64,000 nt of DNA from an uncultured Mogibacterium sp. (GTDB lineage Bacteria; Bacillota; Clostridia; Peptostreptococcales; Anaerovoracaceae). The notes under the pieces are model-generated. The model worked only from the letters and a program-made list of their open reading frames with translations, ran no database searches and was not told where the DNA came from. A program made the position numbers and the translations under genes. The stretch lies in the NCBI RefSeq assembly GCF_938041965.1, contig NZ_CALISE010000019.1, positions 163,458-227,457 on the forward strand, written 5' to 3'. Below are positions 26,746-34,398 of this stretch, in pieces. Position 1 is the stretch's first letter. Each line of letters opens with the position of its first letter.

Positions 26746-27690
26746 ATGAATACACTTGCAAGTGATACCATTCACCTTACATCGAACAAGTCACTGCGAG
26801 AGGCGGTCGAGGGTGTGGGGGAAGAGGTTAGGAAGACAAAGCAACATTTTAAGTATGATGATGAAGGGGCTCATGTAATCGGAGAATCTGACAACAGAGA
26901 GCTGCTCCTAGATACAGACGGAGCTCACATCAAGCATGACGGAAGAAGTTTAGCGGAGTTCACCAAGGATGGCGTAACTCTTCGAGACGAGATTATAGAC
27001 CTTATTCAGATAGGGTCAAGTGATATCATCGTGAATGGTCACAACTACGGTAAGAAGAGCGAGATCCGTTCAAGGTCGGCTGAAAGCAAGGTCAGCCTGA
27101 GCGGATACACCGTACAAGATTCAGGAGATAAAAGAATAAGTCACACCGCTATGACTGCGGGTAGTGTAGATTACGCTGTCGGTCAGGTCAGTGAAAATGT
27201 GGACAGAGCAAGCAACGTCCTAGAGGCACTTAATAAGACGGGAAGATTAGCCCTATACACCATCAATAATGAGGACGCTCAATATGTTGGAGTGACTTTC
27301 AATGATATGGCTATGCTGATGCTGGAGTGCAGGGGGAAAACACCTGAAGAGATGATTGAAAAAACAGAACTCAGGGTACAGGGTTCTGTTAAAGCGCAAA
27401 AGGCGTACGGAAAACCTAAGTGTAATTGCTGGAATCCGATGCAGAGACCGTATATCCCAGAAAATGACGGAATTATGGTGTGCTTAGTTGATCCTAAAGT
27501 GAACGCTTTTTCGGGAATGAAAATTAAGGATGCCACTGACAACGTGCAAGTAGCTAGCATAATGAGTGTAAGCACAGGTGCAATGGTGTCGGGGTCATTC
27601 CCAGTTATTGCAGGACACGAGTATAGGGTAGATGGAGCATGGAACATAAGCTCTGTTAAGTCGCATTATTACCCTCTTTTATCAGACTAG
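26746..27690 (+). CDS. Putative receptor-binding/tail fibre protein
   Basis: 314 residues directly after Tal and before the lysis cassette, the usual site of host-range proteins. The N-terminal 100 residues are repetitive (GAHVIGESDN, GAHIKHDGRS), with a short coiled coil at residues 20-35, suggesting a trimer. No recognised domain in the C-terminal half. Role inferred from position. Confidence 0.6.
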   Translation: MNTLASDTIHLTSNKSLREAVEGVGEEVRKTKQHFKYDDEGAHVIGESDNRELLLDTDGAHIKHDGRSLAEFTKDGVTLRDEIIDLIQIGSSDIIVNGHNYGKKSEIRSRSAESKVSLSGYTVQDSGDKRISHTAMTAGSVDYAVGQVSENVDRASNVLEALNKTGRLALYTINNEDAQYVGVTFNDMAMLMLECRGKTPEEMIEKTELRVQGSVKAQKAYGKPKCNCWNPMQRPYIPENDGIMVCLVDPKVNAFSGMKIKDATDNVQVASIMSVSTGAMVSGSFPVIAGHEYRVDGAWNISSVKSHYYPLLSD

Positions 27691-27704
27691 GGGGTGTTTA
27701 ATTA

Positions 27705-27926
27705 ATGGACTTGACAAGCATCATGGTTGCTGCAATATCAGCCCTGGGGACTGGAATAGGTTCGCTATATGGCATCAAGAAAAGCAGTGGTCTTACAGAT
27801 TATAAGATTGACCGTCTCACCGAAGAGGTGAGGAAGCATAACGACTTCGCCTCGAGGATTCCTGTAATAGAGGAAAGGCTCAAGGGGATGAATCATCGAC
27901 TTGATGATTTAGAAAAAAATAAATAA
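27705..27926 (+). CDS. xhlA: XhlA-like hemolysin/holin accessory protein
   Basis: 73 residues: a short hydrophobic N-terminus and a heptad-rich C-terminal part (KIDRLTEEVRKHNDF, PVIEERLKGMNHRLDDLEK) as in XhlA. XhlA proteins support holin-driven lysis. Lies just before the holin. Confidence 0.75.
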   Translation: MDLTSIMVAAISALGTGIGSLYGIKKSSGLTDYKIDRLTEEVRKHNDFASRIPVIEERLKGMNHRLDDLEKNK

Positions 27927-27932
27927 GTTAGT

Positions 27933-27960
27933 TAGTCGGGCGAAAGCTCGGCATTTTTAT
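27933..27960 (+). terminator. Weak hairpin between xhlA and holin
   Basis: GTCGGGC-GAAA-GCTCGGC forms a short stem followed by ATTTTTATT. It may reduce read-through into the holin gene. Confidence 0.45.
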
Positions 27961-27979
27961 TGTCTGAAAGGAGGACAAA

Positions 27980-28273
27980 ATGAAGATTAATTGGAAAGTA
28001 AGGTTTAGGAATAAGGTATGGCTACGTTTATTTATTGTAGCCGTGCTAGGGTTAGCTTATAAAGCTATGGCAACATTTGGGATTGTTCCTAAAATTGAGC
28101 AGCAGGCTCTAATGGATTTGTTTGATATGTTGCTGGGAATATTACTACTACTTGGCGTTATTGTTGACCCTACTACCAAAGGTGTGGGGGATAGTGAGAG
28201 AGCTATGACCTATGGTAAGTTTGATTACAACGAGCAGCTAACTATGCAGACAGATGAAGAGGAGGCAGCGTAA
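27980..28273 (+). CDS. Holin, phi LC3 family
   Basis: 97 residues with the phi LC3 holin pattern: NWKVRFRNKVWL at the N-terminus, two membrane helices (about 15-33 and 45-63), then DPTTKGVGDSERAMTY. It makes the membrane lesions that release or activate the endolysin encoded next (1-base overlap). AAGGAGG precedes the start. Confidence 0.92.
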   Translation: MKINWKVRFRNKVWLRLFIVAVLGLAYKAMATFGIVPKIEQQALMDLFDMLLGILLLLGVIVDPTTKGVGDSERAMTYGKFDYNEQLTMQTDEEEAA

Positions 28274-29097
28274 TGAATTTAATTACAAGTAAGAACAGCC
28301 CTAATATTGGAGGTAGTAACACTCCTCAGTATATTGTAATTCACCATTGGGGAGGAGGTGGTCTTTCGTTCTGGGGAGTAGTAAACTGGCTATGCAATCC
28401 TAGAGCGAGAGTATCGGCACACTATGTAGTAGGTGGCAACGATGTAGCTTGCCTTGTAAATGAGGGTAGAGCAGCGTGGCACGCAGGCAATCGTTGGTAC
28501 AACACACACTCTATCGGTATTGAATGCCGACCAGAGATGGACAGCACCACTTACAAGACTGTTATTGAAACTGTTGCTATGATCTACAAGCATGTAGGTA
28601 GAGTGCTTCCTGTAGTAGGACATAAGGATATCGTTGCAACGGCTTGCCCTGGCAGATACTACCCTTATCTTAAGGATATCCAGGCACAAGCTACAGCTCT
28701 TTATAAGAGCGGAAAAGCTCCTAGTGGTGCATCCGCTCCTAGTGCTCCATCTGGTAAGCTTATTATAGACGGAGAGTTTGGAAATCTCTCTGTAACTGCA
28801 ATGCAGAGATGGCTAGGCTCCCCTTATAGAGACGGTGTACTTAGTGGACAGCTCCTTAAGTGCAAGCCTTATATCCTGAATATGAGGTTTGGTGTACAGT
28901 GGGGCAACGGCGGTTCTGCTACTGTAAAAATACTACAGAGAGTTGTTGGTGTTAGTGCAGATGGATATATAGGGCATGACACAGTGTGCGGTATTCAGAA
29001 GTATCTTAACAACCAAGGATATGGCTTGTCTGTTGATGGCTATGCTGGGAGTGCGACGTGCTCTGCTTTTCAGAAATTCCTAAATAGTGTGGTGTAA
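28273..29097 (+). CDS. Endolysin: N-acetylmuramoyl-L-alanine amidase with C-terminal peptidoglycan-binding repeats
   Basis: 274 residues. The amidase_2 domain (about 15-145) shows the zinc ligands in VIHHWGG and GHKDIVATACPGRY and the conserved NTHSIGIEC. After a serine/alanine/proline linker, two peptidoglycan-binding-like repeats (IIDGEFGNLSVTAMQRWLG; SVDGYAGSATCSAFQKFLN) follow. Cleaves the amide bond between muramic acid and L-alanine at the end of the lytic cycle. Confidence 0.93.
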   Translation: MNLITSKNSPNIGGSNTPQYIVIHHWGGGGLSFWGVVNWLCNPRARVSAHYVVGGNDVACLVNEGRAAWHAGNRWYNTHSIGIECRPEMDSTTYKTVIETVAMIYKHVGRVLPVVGHKDIVATACPGRYYPYLKDIQAQATALYKSGKAPSGASAPSAPSGKLIIDGEFGNLSVTAMQRWLGSPYRDGVLSGQLLKCKPYILNMRFGVQWGNGGSATVKILQRVVGVSADGYIGHDTVCGIQKYLNNQGYGLSVDGYAGSATCSAFQKFLNSVV

Positions 29098-29101
29098 AAC
29101 T

Positions 29102-29188
29102 ATGAGTATATTTAATGATATACCCGTTATCGTTGATATGGCACACTATATCGCCGTGCTGGATGCAATAGGTTGGAGTTGTTTTTAA
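29102..29188 (+). CDS. Possible 28-residue peptide
   Basis: A short frame right after the endolysin gene, hydrophobic and ending in WSCF. The ribosome binding site is weak, and it overlaps a promoter for the downstream structured RNA, so it may be chance. Confidence 0.2.
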   Translation: MSIFNDIPVIVDMAHYIAVLDAIGWSCF

Positions 29189-29201
29189 GTTGTGATATAA
29201 T
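29173..29201 (+). promoter_or_regulatory. Promoter of the structured RNA
   Basis: TTGGAG at 29173-29178 and TATAAT at 29196-29201 are spaced by 17 bases. The -10 box is perfect, and no gene follows within 300 bases, only a hairpin series. Confidence 0.6.
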
Positions 29202-29207
29202 TTAACT

Positions 29208-29310
29208 ACTAGCAAATGATCGGTGTCCGATCAAGCATGCGAGCGAGGTGGTCGCTCAACCACATATGTGTGAGACGTCGAGATCGAGAGGGGTAGCTCC
29301 CTCTCTTTTT
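29208..29310 (+). ncRNA. Candidate structured small RNA at the prophage right end
   Basis: From the promoter's expected start to a terminator there are four hairpins in about 100 bases: GATCGG/CCGATC (29219-29233), GAGCGA/TCGCTC (about 29242-29258), the palindrome CACATATGTG (about 29262-29271) and a terminator stem GAGAGGG/CCCTCTC followed by seven T. There is no reading frame. I cannot assign a known RNA family. It could regulate phage genes or the host, or be a type I antitoxin. Confidence 0.5.
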
Positions 29311-29314
29311 TTAT
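29284..29314 (+). terminator. Intrinsic terminator of the structured RNA
   Basis: GATCGAGAGGGG, loop TAGCT and CCCTCTC followed by TTTTTTT: a strong rho-independent terminator. Confidence 0.8.
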
Positions 29315-29435
29315 TGCATATTGATGTATGAAAATACATATCTTGATTTAGCGATGTTCCAATTGTCACAATTTATAGCATACAGTAATTGAAATTCAAA
29401 GAACACATACGCGTCCCGGATGCGGTACCAATAGT

Positions 29436-29470
29436 AAAAAACCTTGAGCTCTAGCTCAAGGTTTTTTTAT
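29436..29470 (+). terminator. Intrinsic terminator, usable in both directions
   Basis: AAACCTTGAGCT-CT-AGCTCAAGGTTT forms a perfect stem with A-rich and T-rich flanks on either side. The stretch 29311-29435 before it holds no gene I can support and may contain the prophage attachment site. Confidence 0.8.
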
Positions 29471-29546
29471 ACCCTTACACATCCAACCCACATGTTGTAT
29501 CATTAAGTTATTCTATAAGAGCTACATAGAAGAGGAGATGATGATA

Positions 29547-29726
29547 ATGGAACTAAAGGAGATGCGTAAGCTCCTCGGCTTATCGCAAGCGGCATTTGGA
29601 GAGAAATATAACATCCCAGTAAGAACTATTGAGCAATGGGAGAGTGGGCGCAGGCAAGCTCCCGTATACGTTCTTGAGCTACTAGAGCGAGCTGTGATTG
29701 AAGATTCCAAAGCTGAAGTGAATTAA
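29547..29726 (+). CDS. Small helix-turn-helix protein, XRE-like
   Basis: 59 residues: MRKLLGLSQAAFGEKYNIPVRTIEQWESGRRQAP is a textbook HTH of the XRE/antitoxin type. Three in-frame ATGs lie close together; 29547 has the best distance from GGAG at 29534-29537. It stands alone, without a neighbouring toxin gene. It may be a chromosomal regulator or a prophage leftover. Confidence 0.7.
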   Translation: MELKEMRKLLGLSQAAFGEKYNIPVRTIEQWESGRRQAPVYVLELLERAVIEDSKAEVN

Positions 29727-29812
29727 TAGCATAATCACATTTCATAGGAAGTTTAGCCTCATGATTTAATGTAGATTATTAATCCTTTAAACAATAACAG
29801 CAGGAATAACTT

Positions 29813-31738
29813 ATGGACAAAAAACGAAACGACCGCATAGCAACTATTGTATCTATCGGCTTGTTAGCTACAATATGGCTGATTTCAGGCCTGACAAGAT
29901 ATTTCAGTTCAGGGGAAGTCGACACGGGAACGGGATATTCTACACTCAGCTACAATGTGACTGTGGATGTTAGAAAAGACTATTCATACGTAGTAGTGGA
30001 GAAGATCAAGGTGAATTTCACCGACCCAAAGCACGGTATAGTTAGAAACATTCCTTTCGGCAAGGGATACAAGATTAAAGACGTATCCGTAGATGGGGAT
30101 AAATACAAGATTAAGAATCTGTACAAAGCTAACCAGATGCAGATTAAAATCGGTGATAAAAAGAAGACTGTCACTGGCGTTAAAGATTACACCATCATCT
30201 ATACCCTCGCTAATTATGAGCGCAAGAATAATCCTAACGACATATATGTGGATGTGCTTCCGTCGGAATGGGCGACAGATATCAAGTCGGCATCAGTTTC
30301 CGTGTATCTGCCGCAGCATTTTCCGTACAGCGGTATGAAAGGGTATAGTGGCCCGCACAAGAGCACGTATAATATGTACGGGACATGGACCTACGACAAG
30401 AATCAAAATATAATCGAATATAGCGTTCAGAATTTGCCTGCGAATAATGGTGCCACATTGCTCGTAGATACTCCAAAAGGCTACTGGTATAAAGCACCTA
30501 GCAAATACTGGGTGAACTATGTGACCGTAATAGTAGCAATTCTCGGCGTCATTATACTTATCGTGTTTAGGGTTTTGAACGAAAAAGAGCACCCGATTGT
30601 TGCGCCCGTTACGTTCAAGCCACCAAAAGGTGTTCCGCCTGGAGAAATCGGATATCTGGTCGACGAAGCGGTAAATAAGAGGGATATCACATCGATGTTC
30701 TTTTATTTGGCATCCAAGGGGTATATCTCGATTGAGGAATACAAGAAGGGAAAATATCAATTCGAAAGCCTCCGGATTCCCGACGTATATGACGAACCGC
30801 CGATTACCATTACTTTTTACAAAACTATATTTGGAAGCACGAAGAATGGCACGCTTGGCAAGGTAGTGAGCCTAGAGGAAGCGAGCAAACGTATAGGCAA
30901 AGAATGTGAACTTATTAGAAAGGTGATCACTGAAGAGTACACGGACAACAAATCGATATTTTCTAAGAAATCGCAGAAAAATCAGGAGATTGCAGATATC
31001 ATCAGCTGCATTATAGGAGGTATGCTGATCGCACTTTCTATGTATAGAGAGTTTTACCTACCCGGCTGGCAAATTTTGATATTCGTATATGGTGGCTCGG
31101 TAATACTTGCTGCATTTTGGAGAGTGCCTGTCAAGAGGATGTGTAGAGAGTATCATTTTCATAGGACGAGAAGCGGCCCTTGGAGCGTTACATCTTTTGC
31201 GTTCTGGGGAATTATCTATCTGGCGATATCATCGTTTATGTTATTATTTTTGTACAAGATTGCAGGCGGTGAGATGACGCTGTATGCTCTAGCTTCAATA
31301 GTTGTATATGCGTTAGCTGTACCGTTAATTCTGCTAGGATTCCTCAAGAGAACTAAGGATAGTGCCAAGCTTTATGGTGAGATTATCGGCTTCAAAGAAT
31401 TTATCGCTACAGCAGAAGTGGACAGGATAAATGCACTAGCAGAGGAAAATCCATCATACTTCTACGACGTGCTTCCGTATGCCTATGTATTTGGGCTTAC
31501 CGACACTTGGGCGAAGAAGTTTGAATCAAAGAATCTAGCTGGACATATTGGATACAGTGCGTTAGGCGGAGACATGTACGACCTTATAAATATGGACATT
31601 ATGATTCATCATGTTCAATCTAGTGCGTTTTCTAGAGTGTCATCGGCGTTGTACGCAGATGTCAGCGGAGGTCTAAGCTCAGGCGGCGGAGGATCGGTCG
31701 GTGGCGGCTCTGGCGGCGGAGGAGGCGGTGGTTGGTAA
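29813..31738 (+). CDS. DUF2207 domain membrane protein
   Basis: 641 residues. An N-terminal membrane segment (about 10-26) is followed by an extracytoplasmic DUF2207 domain (about 45-225), a membrane helix (about 235-255), a cytoplasmic part and further helices near 395-440 and 465-520. The end is a long glycine/serine run (GGGGSVGGGSGGGGGGGW) typical of this family. Function of DUF2207 proteins is unknown; cell envelope role assumed. A weak CAGGA precedes the ATG. Confidence 0.8.
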   Translation: MDKKRNDRIATIVSIGLLATIWLISGLTRYFSSGEVDTGTGYSTLSYNVTVDVRKDYSYVVVEKIKVNFTDPKHGIVRNIPFGKGYKIKDVSVDGDKYKIKNLYKANQMQIKIGDKKKTVTGVKDYTIIYTLANYERKNNPNDIYVDVLPSEWATDIKSASVSVYLPQHFPYSGMKGYSGPHKSTYNMYGTWTYDKNQNIIEYSVQNLPANNGATLLVDTPKGYWYKAPSKYWVNYVTVIVAILGVIILIVFRVLNEKEHPIVAPVTFKPPKGVPPGEIGYLVDEAVNKRDITSMFFYLASKGYISIEEYKKGKYQFESLRIPDVYDEPPITITFYKTIFGSTKNGTLGKVVSLEEASKRIGKECELIRKVITEEYTDNKSIFSKKSQKNQEIADIISCIIGGMLIALSMYREFYLPGWQILIFVYGGSVILAAFWRVPVKRMCREYHFHRTRSGPWSVTSFAFWGIIYLAISSFMLLFLYKIAGGEMTLYALASIVVYALAVPLILLGFLKRTKDSAKLYGEIIGFKEFIATAEVDRINALAEENPSYFYDVLPYAYVFGLTDTWAKKFESKNLAGHIGYSALGGDMYDLINMDIMIHHVQSSAFSRVSSALYADVSGGLSSGGGGSVGGGSGGGGGGGW

Positions 31739-31849
31739 ACACCGCTTTCCAATATATACGCACTACACCTAAATCGATTATTCAGAAGTTGCAGAATGAC
31801 GATTCGAAGCGGCTTGAACTAATAACACTAATATACTAAAGGAGCAGCA

Positions 31850-32596
31850 ATGCAGCAGTACTTCATATACGGCATCCCTAGCGCTGAAACTATTGAGATA
31901 ACGGACAAGGATACCATAAAGCACATGTTCCAGGTCATGAGACTTAGAGCTGGCGATGAGGTAGTTCTCGTGTTACCAGATGGCATCAAGAGACTTGCAG
32001 AAGTTGTAGATGCAGAGAGAAGAACTATACGCATCGTAGAAGAACTAGGAGAAAATGTTGAGCTACCAGTCAACGTTACTATCGCATGCGGATTTCCTAA
32101 AGGCGATAAGTTTGCGACCATAGCGCAGAAGGCGACGGAACTCGGGGCAGCAGAGATATGCGGATTTCCGGCAGATAGGTCGATTGTCAAGTGGGACGAT
32201 AAGAAGCTTGTCAAGCTAGCTGAAAAGCTTGAAAAGGTGGTGCAGGGAGCTGCTGAACAGAGCAAGCGCAATATCGTTCCTAGCATAAATCTTGTTGCTA
32301 ACAAGAAGGACTTTGTAGATAGCTTTGCTCAGTACGATAAGGTCTTTGTCGCATACGAGGAAGCGGCAAAGGAAGGTGAGAAATCTGCTCTTGCCAAGGC
32401 ACTTTCGGAAGTTTCAGCAGGAGAGAAGTTGCTCTTTATATTTGGTCCAGAAGGCGGGATTACTGACAAGGAAATAGAAGCGTTTACAGAGGCTGGAGCG
32501 GTATGCGTAGGGCTTGGACCACGCATCATGAGAGCTGAAACGGCACCTATGTACGCACTGTCTGCTGTGAGCTATGCACTTGAACTGAGCAAATAA
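31850..32596 (+). CDS. rsmE: 16S rRNA (uracil1498-N3)-methyltransferase RsmE
   Basis: 248 residues of the SPOUT family. An N-terminal PUA-like domain (about 1-70; HMFQVMRLRAGDEV) precedes a SAM-binding trefoil knot domain with FIFGPEGGITDKEIE and LGPRIMRAETA, the RsmE signature. Methylates U1498 of 16S rRNA. AAGGAGCAGC precedes the ATG. Stands as a single gene here, without the usual prmA neighbour. Confidence 0.95.
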   Translation: MQQYFIYGIPSAETIEITDKDTIKHMFQVMRLRAGDEVVLVLPDGIKRLAEVVDAERRTIRIVEELGENVELPVNVTIACGFPKGDKFATIAQKATELGAAEICGFPADRSIVKWDDKKLVKLAEKLEKVVQGAAEQSKRNIVPSINLVANKKDFVDSFAQYDKVFVAYEEAAKEGEKSALAKALSEVSAGEKLLFIFGPEGGITDKEIEAFTEAGAVCVGLGPRIMRAETAPMYALSAVSYALELSK

Positions 32597-32708
32597 CAAG
32601 GTTCAGTTAGATAACATAGGTAAATCGCAGTATTTGCAAAATATAATATAAAGTCCTACAATTAGTACTAGAGAGTAGCACCTAAGCAGTTTACGGAAGG
32701 AGGTTGTT

Positions 32709-34100
32709 ATGACACTTAGAGAGAAAGCAACATTAGCTGCATTTAATAAAGCTGTTGATATAGGATTCAAAAAGATTAAGAAGAATCCTAGAGAAGGTAT
32801 GCTTGATATCGTCGGTATTATGGATAAATTTATGATGCCTAAAAGCGAACAGGAAAATAGTGGTAAGAAAGCTATCGAGAATATCAGGCGTGAGTTTGCA
32901 GATCCCAACTCAAGCTGGGTTTCATTTGCAACCGATATGGTAAACGACGTAGATGAGAATGTAATCAAACATTTTGTTTCTAACGTCGGATTCAATGCAG
33001 CATACAGGGGCAATAAAAAGAGATGCAAATTGCAGCGTGAAGAGAATTGCAATATTCCGTGGGCAATATTGTTTGATCCAACATCGGCGTGTAACCTTAA
33101 GTGCACAGGGTGCTGGGCAGCCGAATATGGTCATAAGAATAACCTTAGTTATGATGAAATGGCTAGTATTATTAAGCAAGGTAATGATATTGGTACATAT
33201 ATGTACATTCTCACGGGTGGGGAGCCACTTGTACGCAAGGATGATATTATAAAACTTGCGGAAGAATTTAATGATAGTGAATTCCATATTTTTACGAACG
33301 GAACTCTTATTGACGAAAAGTTTTGTAAAGAAGTTCAACGTGTAGGAAACATCTCCTTTGCAATTAGCATTGAGGGTACCGAAGAGTCAACAGATTCTCG
33401 CCGCGGAAAAGGTGTGTATAAGAGAGTTATGGATTCTATGAAGTTGTTGCAGAAACATCATTTGTTGTATGGAGTATCTATTTGTTATACGAGTGTAAAC
33501 TACAAGTATGTAACTGACGATGAATTCATTATGATGCTTAGAGAACATGGGTGTAAACTAGCTTGGTACTTCCATTACATGCCTGTTGGTAATGATGCAG
33601 ATCCAAGTTTGATGCCGACTGCGTCACAGCGTAAACATGTGATGGATAAAGTTCACATCATTAGATCTAAGGATTATGCTAATAACATGTTTGCTATTGA
33701 CTTCCAAAATGACGGTGAGTACATTGGCGGATGCATTGCAGGTGGACGCAATTACTTCCATATCAATTCGGCAGGTGATATGGAACCATGCGTGTTTATA
33801 CATTATTCTGATTCGAATATTCGCAAGGATACTATAATGGAAGCTCTTAAGAAACCGCTGTTCATGGCATATCACCATAATCAGCCATTTAACAGCAATC
33901 ATCTAAAGCCTTGCCCAATGCTCGAGAATCCTGGTAGACTTTCCGAGATGGTAAATGATTCAGGTGCACATTCAACAGATATGATTTCACCTGAAAGTGC
34001 TGAACATCTTGAAAATAAGTGTAAACCATATGCTAAGCAATGGAATGCAACTGCCGAAGCGATTTGGAGCCATAGAAAACATAATAAGGGAGTGCATTAA
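32709..34100 (+). CDS. Radical SAM/SPASM domain protein
   Basis: 463 residues with the 4Fe-4S radical SAM motif CNLKCTGC near residues 126-133, LTGGEPL as the SAM-binding glycine-rich motif, and a C-terminal SPASM-like region with Cys residues (GDMEPCVF, LKPCPML). An N-terminal helical extension of about 110 residues precedes the core. Enzymes of this class modify peptides, sugars or cofactors; no precursor peptide or partner is adjacent, so the substrate is unknown. GGAAGGAGG precedes the start. Confidence 0.82.
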   Translation: MTLREKATLAAFNKAVDIGFKKIKKNPREGMLDIVGIMDKFMMPKSEQENSGKKAIENIRREFADPNSSWVSFATDMVNDVDENVIKHFVSNVGFNAAYRGNKKRCKLQREENCNIPWAILFDPTSACNLKCTGCWAAEYGHKNNLSYDEMASIIKQGNDIGTYMYILTGGEPLVRKDDIIKLAEEFNDSEFHIFTNGTLIDEKFCKEVQRVGNISFAISIEGTEESTDSRRGKGVYKRVMDSMKLLQKHHLLYGVSICYTSVNYKYVTDDEFIMMLREHGCKLAWYFHYMPVGNDADPSLMPTASQRKHVMDKVHIIRSKDYANNMFAIDFQNDGEYIGGCIAGGRNYFHINSAGDMEPCVFIHYSDSNIRKDTIMEALKKPLFMAYHHNQPFNSNHLKPCPMLENPGRLSEMVNDSGAHSTDMISPESAEHLENKCKPYAKQWNATAEAIWSHRKHNKGVH

Positions 34101-34188
34101 CAGTTTACACATCAAATATACGTGAGGATACATTGCTTTTCTAAATTGTTTCTAAAATGTTTTTTTGCAGAAAATTTTAATATACCTC

Positions 34189-34216
34189 TAGACAAATTAT
34201 TTGAGTATGCTAAAAT
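34189..34216 (+). promoter_or_regulatory. Putative carB promoter
   Basis: TAGACA at 34189-34194 and TAAAAT at 34211-34216 with 16-base spacing; about 180 bases of leader lie between it and carB. Confidence 0.45.
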
Positions 34217-34313
34217 GCTTAAGGTTTAGATATAGTAACTCGCAGAAAGAGGTAGATAGATGGAGAGGCGAATGTTTCGCGACTTGTATCTTGAATATAA
34301 TAACGTAGATTAG

Positions 34314-34360
34314 GACTTCGACATTGGAATTGTTTTTCCAGTGATCGAAGTCTTTTTTTT
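34314..34360 (+). terminator. Attenuator-like terminator in the carB leader
   Basis: GACTTCGA pairs with TCGAAGTC, extended by CATTGGA with TCCAGTG, and is followed by eight T. It lies between the promoter and carB, so read-through must be regulated. GAGAGGC at 34263-34269 resembles the core of the PyrR binding consensus, but the full consensus is not met. Confidence 0.7.
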
Positions 34361-34398
34361 AAAATTAATGTAGATGTGGAAACAGGAAAGGTGAAAAA

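Larger units (their letters stand above)
1..29310 (+). mobile_element. Prophage, right-hand part (replication to lysis modules)
   Basis: Some 45 tightly packed plus-strand genes follow the usual siphovirus order: recombination/replication, late regulator, terminase, portal, head, connectors, tail, holin and amidase. Start-stop overlaps are frequent. The left end with integrase and repressor is outside the window. The right end is placed near the terminator at 29284-29310, but no attachment repeat could be confirmed, so it may lie anywhere from about 29.1 to 29.5 kb. Confidence 0.93.

Noticed and set aside
29380..29435. Possible tRNA 3' end or attachment core near CGCGTCCCGGATGCGGTACCA
   Set aside because: No acceptor-stem or T-arm partner could be found upstream, and the second copy would lie outside the window.
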